From the NCBI RefSeq assembly GCF_000960975.1, contig NZ_CP010803.1, positions 3,148,273-3,212,272 on the forward strand: a DNA stretch of 64,000 nucleotides, in the 5' to 3' direction. This document shows positions 54,169 to 63,768 of the stretch, in pieces. Every line of letters starts with the position of its first letter. Position 1 is the first letter of the stretch. Made by a program: the position numbers and the translations under genes. The notes beneath the pieces were generated by a model. It saw only the letters and a list, made by a program, of their open reading frames with translations. It searched no databases and was not told the DNA's origin. The DNA comes from Martelella endophytica (GTDB taxonomy: Bacteria > Pseudomonadota > Alphaproteobacteria > Rhizobiales > Rhizobiaceae).

Positions 54169-55431
54169 ATGAGGCGTGTCGTAATCACCGGTCTGGGTAT
54201 GGTAACGCCGCTTGGATGCGGCGTTGATGTCACATGGTCGCGACTGCTCGAGGGCAGGAACGGGGCCAGCAAGGTCACTGCCTTCGAGGTCGAGGATCTG
54301 CCGGCGAAGATCGCCTGCTCGATCCCGCTCGGCGATGGCTCGGACGGCACCTACAACGCCGACCAGTGGATGGAGCCCAAGGAACAGCGCAAGGTCGACC
54401 CGTTCATCGTCTATGCGATGGCCGCCGCCGACATGGCGCTTGCCGATGCCGACTGGCATCCCGAAAGCGATGAAGACCAGATTTCCACCGGCGTCCTGAT
54501 CGGCTCCGGCATTGGCGGTCTCGATGGCATTGTCGAGGCCGGCTACACGCTGCGCGATCGAGGCCCGCGCCGGGTCTCGCCCTTCTTCATCCCGGGTCGT
54601 CTGATCAATCTGGCCTCTGGCCAGGTTTCGATCCGCCACAAGCTGCGCGGCCCTAACCATTCGGTGGTTACCGCCTGCTCGACCGGCGCGCACGCGATCG
54701 GCGATGCAAGCCGTCTGATCGGCTTCGGCGATGCCGATGTGATGGTCGCCGGCGGCACGGAGTCGCCGATCTGCCGTCTGTCGCTCGCGGGCTTTGCCGC
54801 CTGCAAGGCGCTCTCCACCGATTTCAATGATGATCCGCAGCGCGCCTCGCGTCCCTACGACGTCGATCGTGACGGCTTTGTCATGGGCGAGGGCGCCGGT
54901 GTCGTGATTCTGGAAGAGCTGGAGCATGCCAAGGCGCGCGGCGCCAAGATCTATGCCGAAGTTGTCGGCTACGGTCTGAGCGGTGATGCCTATCACATCA
55001 CTGCGCCCAGCGAGGATGGCGAAGGCGCCTTCCGCTGCATGACCTCGGCGCTGAAGCGCGCCGGCATCTCGGCCGCAGACGTCGACTACATCAATGCCCA
55101 CGGCACCTCGACGATGGCCGATACCATCGAGCTTGGAGCGGTCGAACGCCTGCTCGGCGATGCGGCAAGCAAGGTCTCGATGTCCTCGACGAAATCGGCG
55201 ACCGGCCATCTTCTCGGTGCGGCCGGCGCGATCGAGGCGATCTTCTCGACGCTGGCGATCCGCGACAACATTGCGCCACCGACGCTGAATCTCGACAATC
55301 CCGAGCGCGAGACGCCGATCGACCTCGTTCCGAAGGTGGCCCGCAAGCGCAATATCGATGTTGCGCTGTCGAACTCCTTCGGCTTCGGCGGCACCAACGC
55401 CTCGCTGGTGCTGAGGCGATACGCCGACTAG
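54169..55431 (+). CDS. fabF: 3-oxoacyl-[ACP] synthase II
   Basis: FabF elongates acyl-ACP. The 420-residue protein has the catalytic triad Cys170 (TACSTGAHA), His311 (NAHGTST) and His347 (SATGHLLG). ATG at 54169 (MRRVVITGLGMVTPLG) has AAGGGGG upstream; the ATG at 54094 adds unlike sequence. A terminator lies before it, so it has its own promoter. Confidence 0.96.
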   Translation: MRRVVITGLGMVTPLGCGVDVTWSRLLEGRNGASKVTAFEVEDLPAKIACSIPLGDGSDGTYNADQWMEPKEQRKVDPFIVYAMAAADMALADADWHPESDEDQISTGVLIGSGIGGLDGIVEAGYTLRDRGPRRVSPFFIPGRLINLASGQVSIRHKLRGPNHSVVTACSTGAHAIGDASRLIGFGDADVMVAGGTESPICRLSLAGFAACKALSTDFNDDPQRASRPYDVDRDGFVMGEGAGVVILEELEHAKARGAKIYAEVVGYGLSGDAYHITAPSEDGEGAFRCMTSALKRAGISAADVDYINAHGTSTMADTIELGAVERLLGDAASKVSMSSTKSATGHLLGAAGAIEAIFSTLAIRDNIAPPTLNLDNPERETPIDLVPKVARKRNIDVALSNSFGFGGTNASLVLRRYAD

Positions 55432-55479
55432 CGCCGCGACACCGCAAGCATAAGTCCGCACCTGTGGACGGAGAAAAGA

Positions 55480-55508
55480 AACGGCTGACATCATGCAGCC
55501 GTTTTTTT
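55480..55508 (+). terminator. Rho-independent terminator after fabF
   Basis: AACGGCTG (55480-55487) and CAGCCGTT (55496-55503) form an eight-base stem with an eight-base loop followed by T-run 55502-55508, 49 bases after the fabF stop. Confidence 0.9.
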
Positions 55509-55606
55509 ATCAGAGATCGACGCCAATTGCTGCGTGCGGCCGAATGGACCACGCTTGTAACGCCGGTGGTGCGCCGGTTTCGTGATGATTGTCGGAAGGG
55601 GGCCCG

Positions 55607-56746
55607 GTGAGCGGTCAGGACCAGGGACGCGAACATTCGGATACCTCCGGAAACGGGCGGCGGCCAATCGTGCCGAAATCGGCCAAGGAGGCGCTGCGGC
55701 CGGAGCGCGTGCCGCCACCGGTGCAGCGTTCCCGCAAGGCCAAGAGCCAGGTCATCGTCTTCCTGAACTTCCTGATGACGCTCGTTGTGCTCGGCTGTGC
55801 TGCTGCGATCGGCATCTATTACTACGCCATGTCGAGCTACCGCGACCCCGGTCCGCTTGCCGTCAACACCGAGTTCACCGTGCGCAGCGGGACGGGCCTC
55901 GCAACCATCTCCCGCGATCTCGAGAATGCCGGAATCATCAGTGATTCGCGTATCTTCCGCTATGTCACGACCGCCCACATGCGTGATGGCGAGACGCTGA
56001 AGGCCGGCGATTACGAGATCAAGGCGGGCGCCTCGATGCAGGAAATCGCCGACTTGTTCGAATCGGGAAAGACCATCCTGTTCAGCATATCCTTCCCGGA
56101 GGGGCTGACGGTCCAGGAGATCTTCGACAAGCTCGCAGAGGATCCGGATCTTGCGGGCGATCTGCCCGATGAACTGCCGCCGGAAGGCAGTCTGATGCCG
56201 CAGACCTTCAGGTACAGCCGCGGTACGGCGCGTACCGAGATCCTCGCCCAGATGGAGGCCGGCCAGCAGAAGCTGGTGGATGACATCTGGCTGAAGCGCG
56301 ATCCCGATCTGCCGATCGACAGCAAGGAAGAACTCGTCACGCTCGCCTCGATTGTCGAGAAGGAAACCGGTCTTGCCGAAGAGCGCCCCCGCGTGGCGGC
56401 GGTCTTCCTCAACCGGCTGAAGAAGGGCATGCGGCTGCAATCTGACCCGACGGTGATCTACGGACTTTTCGGCGGCGAAGGCAAACCCTCCGACCGGCCG
56501 ATCTACCGGTCCGATCTCGAAAAGGAAACGCCCTACAACACCTACCGCATCAACGGACTGCCGCCGGGCCCGATCGCCAATCCCGGCCGTGCGGCGCTTG
56601 AGGCTGTAGCCAATCCCGCCCGTACCGAAGACCTCTATTTCGTCGCCGACGGCAGCGGCGGGCATGCCTTTGCCTCGACGCTCGACGATCACAATGCCAA
56701 TGTTCGGCGCTGGCGCGAACTCGAGGCGCAGGAACAATCCAACTGA
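55607..56746 (+). CDS. mltG: Endolytic transglycosylase MltG
   Basis: MltG cleaves nascent glycan strands and may set their length. The 379-residue protein has a cytoplasmic disordered N-terminus, one membrane helix around residues 45-70 (VIVFLNFLMTLVVLGCAAAIG), a LysM-like part and the YceG domain with the catalytic Glu in ASIVEKETGLAEER. GTG at 55607 has GGAAGGGGG upstream and is preferred over TTG 55589. It follows the fabF terminator and precedes yicC. Confidence 0.9.
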   Translation: MSGQDQGREHSDTSGNGRRPIVPKSAKEALRPERVPPPVQRSRKAKSQVIVFLNFLMTLVVLGCAAAIGIYYYAMSSYRDPGPLAVNTEFTVRSGTGLATISRDLENAGIISDSRIFRYVTTAHMRDGETLKAGDYEIKAGASMQEIADLFESGKTILFSISFPEGLTVQEIFDKLAEDPDLAGDLPDELPPEGSLMPQTFRYSRGTARTEILAQMEAGQQKLVDDIWLKRDPDLPIDSKEELVTLASIVEKETGLAEERPRVAAVFLNRLKKGMRLQSDPTVIYGLFGGEGKPSDRPIYRSDLEKETPYNTYRINGLPPGPIANPGRAALEAVANPARTEDLYFVADGSGGHAFASTLDDHNANVRRWRELEAQEQSN

Positions 56747-56877
56747 CGATCCTCGCGCCTGTCTTCTCGTTTCGCCGAGTGCTATAGACGTTTGCGAGAC
56801 AGGGCGAAGCCTTCCCGCGGCACGAACCGATGGGATGGCCCTTCGTCGGACAGTCGGCCACGGGTTATGGGGGACGC

Positions 56878-57765
56878 ATGAAACTGCAATCGATGACCGG
56901 ATTTTCCCGCAGCCACGGCGAGGCCGGGCGTTATCGCTGGGCATGGGAACTGCGTTCGGTGAACGGCAAGAGCCTCGACGTCAGGCTGCGGCTGCCACCC
57001 GGATTCGACCATATCGAGACCGCCGTCCGCAAGCTCGCTGCCGAGCGTTTCACCCGCGGCAACCTTCAGGTCGGCTTGTCGGTGACGCTGTCGGAAAGCC
57101 GGTTGGAACTGGTGGTCAACGATGCGGCGCTGGCGGCCGTCACGAGCCTGAAGGACCGGCTCGGTGACCGCATTGCCGACACGCCGCTGACGCTTGAGGG
57201 TCTGCTCGGCCTGCGTGGTATCGCCGAATTCCGTGAGGTCGAGGAAGACGATACGGCGCTCGAGGCGCGCGACCGGCAGGTGCTTGATGGACTTGAGGCG
57301 GCACTTGTGGCGCTTGCCGAGATGAGGGCCGTGGAAGGCGCGAAGCTCGCGGATGTGCTCTTTCGCCAGATCGACCGCATCGAAACCCTCGCCGAAACCA
57401 TCGAGAACGACCCCGCCCGCAGCCCGGAAGAGATTGCGGCCCGGTTGGCCGATCAGGTTTCCCGCCTTGTCGAGGCAGCGCCTTCGCTTGACAGCGAGCG
57501 GCTCTACGCCGAGGCGGTGCTGCTTGCGACGAAGGCGGATCTGCGCGAGGAAATCGATCGTCTCTATGCCCATGTGGCGGCAGCGCGCGAGCTCATCGCT
57601 GCCGGTGAACCCTGCGGCCGGAAACTCGATTTCCTGGCGCAGGAATTCAACCGCGAGGCCAATACCATCTGCTCGAAATCCAATTCAGTGACCATCACGG
57701 CAGCGGGCCTTGAACTGAAAACGGTTATCGATCAGCTTCGTGAACAGGTTCAGAATCTGGAGTAA
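56878..57765 (+). CDS. yicC: YicC/YloC family endoribonuclease
   Basis: The 295-residue protein has the YicC_N domain starting MKLQSMTGFSRSHGEAGRY and the C-terminal DUF1732 domain ending with LDFLAQEFNREANTICSKSN, as in the YicC/YloC RNases that cut small RNAs. ATG at 56878 has GGGGGACGC before it. The upstream ATG at 56830 is unlikely. It sits three bases before gmk, so they are cotranscribed, as in many bacteria. Confidence 0.93.
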   Translation: MKLQSMTGFSRSHGEAGRYRWAWELRSVNGKSLDVRLRLPPGFDHIETAVRKLAAERFTRGNLQVGLSVTLSESRLELVVNDAALAAVTSLKDRLGDRIADTPLTLEGLLGLRGIAEFREVEEDDTALEARDRQVLDGLEAALVALAEMRAVEGAKLADVLFRQIDRIETLAETIENDPARSPEEIAARLADQVSRLVEAAPSLDSERLYAEAVLLATKADLREEIDRLYAHVAAARELIAAGEPCGRKLDFLAQEFNREANTICSKSNSVTITAAGLELKTVIDQLREQVQNLE

Positions 57766-57768
57766 ATC

Positions 57769-58413
57769 ATGGCGGACATCGCTGAAAATCCCGGCCGCCG
57801 TCGAGGGGTCATGCTGGTTCTGGCGGCGCCGTCCGGCGCGGGCAAATCGACGATCGCGCGACGGCTGCTTGCCGAGGACCCGATGATCGACCTTTCCATT
57901 TCCGCGACCACGCGCGGACGGCGCAAGAGCGAGGAAGAGGGCATTCATTACTTCTTCCTGACGCCTGAAGCCTTCATGGAAAAGCGCGATGCCGGAGCCT
58001 TTCTGGAATGGGCAGCGGTCCACGGCAATTTCTACGCAACGCCGCGCGATGCTGTCGAGCGTTCGCTTGCTGCGGGCCGCGACGTGCTTTTCGACATCGA
58101 TGTCCAGGGTGCCGAGCAGCTCAAGCGAAAGATGCCCGAGGATGTTGTCGGCATCTTCGTTCTGCCACCATCGATGGAGGCGCTGAAGGCGCGGCTCAAT
58201 GCCAGGGCCGAAGACAGCAAGGCGGCGATGGAAGTCCGACTTGCAAACGCCACCGGCGAGATCGCGCGCTGGCATGACTACGAATATGTCGTGATCAACG
58301 ACGACCTCGACGACGCCTACGATCTCGTGCGCTCGATCCTGCGCGCCGAACGCGCCAAGCGTGAGTACAAGAGCGTCATCCCCCACCATGTCGAGGCGCT
58401 GCTCGGCGAATAG
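57769..58413 (+). CDS. gmk: Guanylate kinase
   Basis: Gmk makes GDP from GMP with ATP. The 214-residue protein has the P-loop APSGAGKST at about residues 20-28 and the GMP-binding TTRGRRKSEEEGIHYFF segment. It follows yicC by three bases and converges with rsmA, 13 bases apart. Confidence 0.96.
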   Translation: MADIAENPGRRRGVMLVLAAPSGAGKSTIARRLLAEDPMIDLSISATTRGRRKSEEEGIHYFFLTPEAFMEKRDAGAFLEWAAVHGNFYATPRDAVERSLAAGRDVLFDIDVQGAEQLKRKMPEDVVGIFVLPPSMEALKARLNARAEDSKAAMEVRLANATGEIARWHDYEYVVINDDLDDAYDLVRSILRAERAKREYKSVIPHHVEALLGE

Positions 58414-58426
58414 CCGAAGGCACGCC

Positions 58427-59257
58427 TCAGCCGATTGCGTTCGCGAGGGCGCAGAATTCGGCGACGGAGAGCGTCTCCGCCCTGCGGGTCGGATCGATGC
58501 CGGCGCGCTCGAGCAAGGCCTCGCCGCCGAGGCTCTTGACGCTCTGGCGCAGCATCTTGCGCCGCTGGCCGAAGGCGGCCTGCGTGACGCGTTCCAGCGC
58601 CTCTGCCGCGACCGCTAGGGGCGCTTCCCGCGGCGTGAGATGAACCACGCTGGAGGTGACCTTCGGCGGCGGCGTGAAGGCCTGCGGCGGTACATCGAAG
58701 GCGATCCGCGCCTCCGTGCGCCAGCCTGCAAGAACGCCAAGCCTGCCATAGTGTCCGTCGCCGGGACCGGCGACGATCCGCTGGGCGACTTCCTTCTGAA
58801 ACATCAGCGTCAGCGATTGCCAATAGGGTGGCCAGCTGCCTGGCAGAAGCCAGTTCACCAGGAGCTGGGTGCCGACATTGTAGGGCAGGTTGGCGATAAT
58901 CTTGACCGGCGCGTCGCCGGCAAGGGTCGCAAAATCGACCTTCAGCGCATCGCCCTCGATGATTTCGAGCCGTCCGGGATAGCGTTCGCCGATCTCCCGC
59001 AGCGCCGGCAGGCAGCGCTCGTCCCGTTCGATGACTGTGAGGCGTGCCGCGCCCAGCGACAGGATGGCGCGGGTCAGGCCGCCGGGCCCGGGGCCGACCT
59101 CGATGACATGGGCGCCTTCCAGCGAACCGGCGTTGCGCGCGATCTTCTGTGTCAGGTTGAGGTCGAGAAGGAAATTCTGGCCGAGTGCCTTCTTCGCGTT
59201 CAACTCATGGGCGGCGAGCACGTCACGCAGCGGCGGCAGATCGTCGATCGCACTCAT
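58427..59257 (-). CDS. rsmA: 16S rRNA (adenine(1518)-N(6)/adenine(1519)-N(6))-dimethyltransferase
   Basis: RsmA dimethylates two adjacent adenines near the 3' end of 16S rRNA. The 276-residue protein has [19 protein letters not shown]-binding [16 protein letters not shown] and the NLPY motif in [14 protein letters not shown]. Its start overlaps the pdxA stop by four bases (ATGA). It is the last gene of the lptG-lptD-PPIase-pdxA-rsmA chain. Confidence 0.96.
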   Translation of the reverse strand: MSAIDDLPPLRDVLAAHELNAKKALGQNFLLDLNLTQKIARNAGSLEGAHVIEVGPGPGGLTRAILSLGAARLTVIERDERCLPALREIGERYPGRLEIIEGDALKVDFATLAGDAPVKIIANLPYNVGTQLLVNWLLPGSWPPYWQSLTLMFQKEVAQRIVAGPGDGHYGRLGVLAGWRTEARIAFDVPPQAFTPPPKVTSSVVHLTPREAPLAVAAEALERVTQAAFGQRRKMLRQSVKSLGGEALLERAGIDPTRRAETLSVAEFCALANAIG

Positions 59258-60258
59258 GCGGCCCGCTCCGCCATCGTTGCGGCAAGCCTCAGCGCCGCTT
59301 CCAGGCTGCCGGGATCGGCAATGCCGCGCTGGGCGATGTCGAAGGCCGTGCCGTGGTCGGGCGAGGTGCGGATGAAGGGAAGGCCAAGGGTAACGTTGAC
59401 GCCTTCCTCGAAGCCGAGGGTCTTGACCGGGATCAGAGCCTGATCGTGATACATGCAGATCGCCGCATCATAACGCTCGCGCGCCGCGCGGTGGAACATG
59501 GTGTCGGCGGGCAGGGGACCGGCGATGTCGAAGCCCTCCTCGCGCAAGGCCTCAAGCGCCGGGCGGACGATCTCTTCGTCCTCACGGCCAATCGTACCTT
59601 GCTCGCCGGCATGCGGGTTGAGACCGGCAACGGCAAGCCGCGGCCTGACGATGCCGAGGCGCGCTGAAAGGTCACGGGCGGTGATGCGGATCGTTTCGAC
59701 GATGAGGTCGTGGGTCAGGGCCTCCGGCACGTCCTTCAGCGGGATGTGAATGGTGACAGGCACGACCTTCAGCGCACTGCAGGCGAGCATCATCACCGGA
59801 CGCAGGGTCGTGCCGGTTTCGCGGCGGCTGAGTTCGGCGAGATATTCGGTGTGGCCGGGGAAACCGAAACCGGCACCATAGAGCACCGATTTTGCGATCG
59901 GGTTGGTGACGACGGCAGCGGTCTTGCCGCGCATCGTGAACTTGACCGCCATGTCGATCGCCGCGATCGTTCCCGGCGCCGTGCCGGAGTCGGGTTCTCC
60001 GGGCGCCACCTGCAGCGCCGCATCGATCGCGAAAACGGGAAGGGCGTCGGCAAACACGGACGCGGCGGTCTCGGGTGCTGCCGTCTCGATCGGCACGTCG
60101 AGACCCAGCATCGAGGCGCGCGCCTGCAATATGCGGGGATCCCCGAGATAAAGGAAGGCCGGCAGCGCGGTTTCGCGCCGACGGGACCATGCCTTGAGCG
60201 CGAGCTCCGGTCCGATCCCCGCCGGATCACCCTGCGAGAGTGCGAGTGGTTTGGTCAT
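59254..60258 (-). CDS. pdxA: 4-hydroxythreonine-4-phosphate dehydrogenase
   Basis: PdxA oxidises 4-phosphohydroxy-L-threonine for vitamin B6 synthesis. The 334-residue protein starts [24 protein letters not shown], has [23 protein letters not shown] with a metal-binding histidine and TPHAGE-like [17 protein letters not shown]. It overlaps rsmA by four bases and lies four bases after the PPIase gene. Confidence 0.95.
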   Translation of the reverse strand: MTKPLALSQGDPAGIGPELALKAWSRRRETALPAFLYLGDPRILQARASMLGLDVPIETAAPETAASVFADALPVFAIDAALQVAPGEPDSGTAPGTIAAIDMAVKFTMRGKTAAVVTNPIAKSVLYGAGFGFPGHTEYLAELSRRETGTTLRPVMMLACSALKVVPVTIHIPLKDVPEALTHDLIVETIRITARDLSARLGIVRPRLAVAGLNPHAGEQGTIGREDEEIVRPALEALREEGFDIAGPLPADTMFHRAARERYDAAICMYHDQALIPVKTLGFEEGVNVTLGLPFIRTSPDHGTAFDIAQRGIADPGSLEAALRLAATMAERAA

Positions 60259-60262
60259 GACC

Positions 60263-61216
60263 TCAGGACTTGCCAGGGGTCACGATCGTCGCCTTGTCCT
60301 TCAGTTCCTTCATGTAGGTCTCGCTTTCCTTCTCCATGTCATCGGCGCCGGCATTTTCTTCGGTGCTGAGAACGAGACGGGCGGCATAGTCGTCGTCAGC
60401 GACCTTGCGCTCGCAGATGGCGAGGAACTCGGCGCCGATCGGCGTTGTGATGACCGAGGTGGTATCGCCCTTGGCCTTGACCACGGCATCCTTCCACTGC
60501 GCCGGCAGCTGCGGCTCGAGGAAGCGGCCGAGGTCGAGCACGGTGACGTCGTTCATGGACGCCGCAAAGGGAATGGCCTGGTCGCAGCCCGGGAATTTCG
60601 AGCGGGCGGATTCAGCCTCGCGCTTGCGCTTGGCGAGCAGCGAGCCGCGCTCCTTTTCCGGCACGACGAAGACGATGCGCTTCAGGATATATTCCGTCGT
60701 TTCCGGCTTCTTGCCTTCCTTCTCGGCTTCCTGGAGCTGGGCAATGAACTGGTCGTCGGACAGGAGCTGCTGATTGCCGTAGCGTGCCCTGAGAAGCCGG
60801 CTCCAGCTCATCGAAACGGCGATATAGAACTTGAAGTGTTCGACCCCGACGCCAGCCTTGTCGAGGATGGTGCCCATCTGGGCGACGGACATCTTGTTGC
60901 TGCTGGCGAAGTTCTTGAACGCGTCATCCACCTCGGTCTGGGTGACGGACATATTACGGAAGGCGATCTCGGATTGCTTGAGCGCCTGGTCGATCATGTC
61001 CTCGCGCGCCTGGGAATCAAGATTGCCCTTGGTGCCCATCAGGCGGAGCAGGTTGCGACGCTTGGTAATGTCGTCGTTGGTGATCGGGACATTGTTGACG
61101 ACGAGCGCGATGTCGACGGTGCGTGCGGCAGCTGGAGCAGGCGCCACGGTGACGACGCTGGATACCGCAATGACGGCTGCGGCAAAAAGGGTGACTGGAA
61201 ATCTTGCGGCTGTCAT
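60263..61216 (-). CDS. SurA-like periplasmic chaperone/peptidyl-prolyl isomerase
   Basis: The 317-residue protein has a signal peptide ([31 protein letters not shown]), followed by the SurA_N-type chaperone helices ([28 protein letters not shown]) and a region like rhizobial SurA with a weak or divergent parvulin core ([18 protein letters not shown]). No canonical complete parvulin domain can be confirmed. ATG at 61216 has AAAGGACAAGAG before it. It is downstream of lptD, fitting a role in folding LptD and other outer-membrane proteins. Confidence 0.85.
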   Translation of the reverse strand: MTAARFPVTLFAAAVIAVSSVVTVAPAPAAARTVDIALVVNNVPITNDDITKRRNLLRLMGTKGNLDSQAREDMIDQALKQSEIAFRNMSVTQTEVDDAFKNFASSNKMSVAQMGTILDKAGVGVEHFKFYIAVSMSWSRLLRARYGNQQLLSDDQFIAQLQEAEKEGKKPETTEYILKRIVFVVPEKERGSLLAKRKREAESARSKFPGCDQAIPFAASMNDVTVLDLGRFLEPQLPAQWKDAVVKAKGDTTSVITTPIGAEFLAICERKVADDDYAARLVLSTEENAGADDMEKESETYMKELKDKATIVTPGKS

Positions 61217-61231
61217 CTCTTGTCCTTTCAG

Positions 61232-61252
61232 GAGCGGTTTCGCCGACCGCTC
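61232..61252. other. Hairpin just upstream of the SurA-like gene
   Basis: GAGCGGT (61232-61238) pairs with ACCGCTC (61246-61252) around a seven-base loop, 16 bases before the SurA-like ATG on the minus strand; it adjoins the ribosome-binding site AAAGGA. Confidence 0.35.
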
Positions 61253-61304
61253 TTGTGTTTCCTCGCATGCCTTCAGGCAGGTCGCAACAGGCAGGCCAAC
61301 CGGC

Positions 61305-61333
61305 CGCCGCGACAATTTCTCTTGTCCGCGGCG
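61305..61333. other. GC-rich hairpin in the lptD downstream gap
   Basis: CGCCGCGACAA (61305-61315) pairs with TTGT and CGCGGCG (61322-61333, one bulged C) around a six-base loop, in the 212-base gap between lptD and the SurA-like gene. No U-run follows, so it could process or attenuate the long transcript. Confidence 0.45.
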
Positions 61334-61428
61334 ACTGCGCCCGTGGCCCGATGGCCCGCAATCAGTTCAATGTTTTGTCCATTTTGCAGGCGAAAGCAAG
61401 GCATTGCCCCGTTTTCGGCTCCAGGTCA

Positions 61429-63768
61429 TCACTGGAAAGTGCTGCTTCCGACGGAGCCGACGTCAAAATCGCCAAGCGTGCGGAGCGTCAGCCTGGCGCC
61501 GATGGTCCAGTCGACGGCCGACTGGTTGTCCGTGTCCCAGTTGTCCTGGTAGACGATCGAGAACGAGGTGCAGATGTCCTCATAGGTCAATCCGACCCAG
61601 CGGCGGGTCACGAGATTGTCGTCAAGGTCATAGGTGAGCGAGCCCGAAACGCCCCAATTGTCATTGAACCGGATCGTGCTTGTCGACTGCAGCTCGCTGT
61701 TCTCGTCTTCGTAGGCATAGCCTGGCTGGGCGCCGACATTGGTATAGGTCAGAGCCGTGTCGAAGCGGTGCGAGGTAAAGGCGATGCTGGCGTCCGTGCG
61801 GTTCAGGTCGAAGGTCTCCTGATCGAAGCGCGCACCGCCATTCAGCGAAACGCCGAACGGGAACTTGAGTGTCGCGCCGCCGACGAAGTCCGAGACATCG
61901 GATTCGAGGCCTGAATCGATGCCGACGCCGACCAGATCAGGCGTCGCATAGGAATTCAGTCCTGCGATCTGATAGGACTGGCCGAAAACGCCGTCGATGA
62001 GGATGTCGTTGTCGAACGTACCCCGATAACGGAAGCCGACATTGGCGCGCGTGCCGCCTTCGACGCGATCAAAGCCCGAAAACTTGTCGCGTTCGAACAG
62101 GTTCGAAGCGCCGAAGACGAAGCTCTGGGCATCTTCGTTCGGCAGGCCACCGGCATATTGCTCGTCCGGCCGCACGTAAATCTGGGCGATGGGCTCGATG
62201 ATGTGCGAGCTGAAGCTGTTGCTCAAAAGCCAGGGATAGCGGACCTCAAGCCCGGCGGTGACCATGCCGCGCGCTGCCGCTTCCTGATCGACGAAGCTGC
62301 CGTCATAGCTGTAGCCGCTGATATTGTTCGGGTCGTCGACATTGAGCAGATAGCCGTCGGCGCGGGCCGACAGGAGTGGCGTGAACATGATGCCGCCGGG
62401 GCTGGTGAAGGTTCTCTCCCAGGTCGCCTCGGTGGTCAGTCTCGTGCTGTTGCCCTTGAGGCCGAGGAAGCGGTCATTGACGCTCGTCGTCTCGATATCA
62501 TTGTGTTCGCGGACGATGTTCGTCAGGTTGCTGGTCACGGAAAGCTGACCGCCGAAAACAGGTTCGGGGGCGATGTAGTCATAGTCGATGACCGGCAGCG
62601 CGATTGCCTGCTGCTTTTCGGCGGCGTTTTGCGGGTCGGCGTCCTGAACGTCGAAGTAATTCAGCTTGGCGGAGAAGGCGCTGCGCTTTCCGAGCCCTTC
62701 AAGATAAACCTGATTGTTGAAAGTGTCGTCGTCATGGCCGGTGATCGAGTAGGTGCGGGCGAAATTGTTGTCGCTCTGCGCCATCACGTCCCAGCCGAAG
62801 ACCCAGCGCGGATTGATCTGGAATTCGGCCGTCGAAGCGATCATCCCCCGCGCTTCGGCCTTGGCGTCGCTGGTATTGCTCGAAAACTGATCGCTGCCCA
62901 TCTGATCGATGCCGGCGATGCGCAGGATATGCGTGCCGTTGCGATAGCGCTTGCGGTACTCGGCCTCGAGCAGGAAACCCTGCTCGGTATAGCCCGTGGT
63001 GGTCAAAGTGACGTCTGAGCTCGGCGTAATCGGAATGTAATAGGGTACCGAAAGGCCGAAACCGAGGTTCTCATCGACGCTGGCCGTCGGGAACAGGAAG
63101 CCGCGCTTGCGCTTGACGGTGCCATCGGGAACCGTGATCGACGGCATCACCGCAATCGTGCGGCCAAGAAGCTGGAAACGCGGGGCTTCCAGGCGAACCG
63201 TGTGGGTCTCGCCATTCTGGATGACGCGCTGGGCGCGGATCTGCCAGAAGGGCGGCTTTTCCGGGTTTTCGGAGCACGGCACGCAGGCGGTATAAACGCC
63301 GTTCTCGAGTTCCATCTGCTTGCCGTCGATGCGGGTCGCGCGTTCGCCGGCGATCGCGACATTGTCGGGCGTGCGGACGCTGATCGAGTTAAGGAAGCCG
63401 TTGGCGAAATCGTCAGTGACGTCGAGCTTTTCAGCGCTCAGCCGGTTGCCGGCCGGGTCGATGATCTCGATGCCGCCATAGGCCATTAGACGTCCGGCCT
63501 TCTGATCGTATTCGACCTTGTTGGCCACCATGCGATAGCCATTATAGGCGATCTGCACGCCGCCGAGGGCATAAACCTGCTGGGTGTCGTGATTATAGAC
63601 GAGTTCGTTGGCCGTCAGCAGCATCGGGCCTTGCTGATCGGCCGGCGCCGTGAAGTCGCCGACGACGTCCTGCGCGCGTGCTAGTTCGACCGGCGCCAGA
63701 CTGGCAGCCGTCATCGCGCCGGCAAGGGCGAAAACGAGGCGGTAAGAGCGTGCCGCGCGCCGAGCCAC
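61429..63768 (-). CDS. lptD: LPS-assembly protein LptD
   Basis: LptD is the outer-membrane barrel that inserts LPS at the cell surface together with LptE. The 779-residue protein has a signal peptide (LVFALAGAMTAASLAPVELARA), an N-terminal OstA/LptA-like beta-jellyroll (LTANELVYNHDTQQVYALGGVQIAY) and a large barrel. Cysteines in CVPCSENPEK are two of those expected for LptD disulfides. GTG at 63768 has GGAGGACGGTTA upstream. It overlaps the lptG stop by one base (TAGTG). Confidence 0.95.
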   Translation of the reverse strand: MARRAARSYRLVFALAGAMTAASLAPVELARAQDVVGDFTAPADQQGPMLLTANELVYNHDTQQVYALGGVQIAYNGYRMVANKVEYDQKAGRLMAYGGIEIIDPAGNRLSAEKLDVTDDFANGFLNSISVRTPDNVAIAGERATRIDGKQMELENGVYTACVPCSENPEKPPFWQIRAQRVIQNGETHTVRLEAPRFQLLGRTIAVMPSITVPDGTVKRKRGFLFPTASVDENLGFGLSVPYYIPITPSSDVTLTTTGYTEQGFLLEAEYRKRYRNGTHILRIAGIDQMGSDQFSSNTSDAKAEARGMIASTAEFQINPRWVFGWDVMAQSDNNFARTYSITGHDDDTFNNQVYLEGLGKRSAFSAKLNYFDVQDADPQNAAEKQQAIALPVIDYDYIAPEPVFGGQLSVTSNLTNIVREHNDIETTSVNDRFLGLKGNSTRLTTEATWERTFTSPGGIMFTPLLSARADGYLLNVDDPNNISGYSYDGSFVDQEAAARGMVTAGLEVRYPWLLSNSFSSHIIEPIAQIYVRPDEQYAGGLPNEDAQSFVFGASNLFERDKFSGFDRVEGGTRANVGFRYRGTFDNDILIDGVFGQSYQIAGLNSYATPDLVGVGIDSGLESDVSDFVGGATLKFPFGVSLNGGARFDQETFDLNRTDASIAFTSHRFDTALTYTNVGAQPGYAYEDENSELQSTSTIRFNDNWGVSGSLTYDLDDNLVTRRWVGLTYEDICTSFSIVYQDNWDTDNQSAVDWTIGARLTLRTLGDFDVGSVGSSTFQ

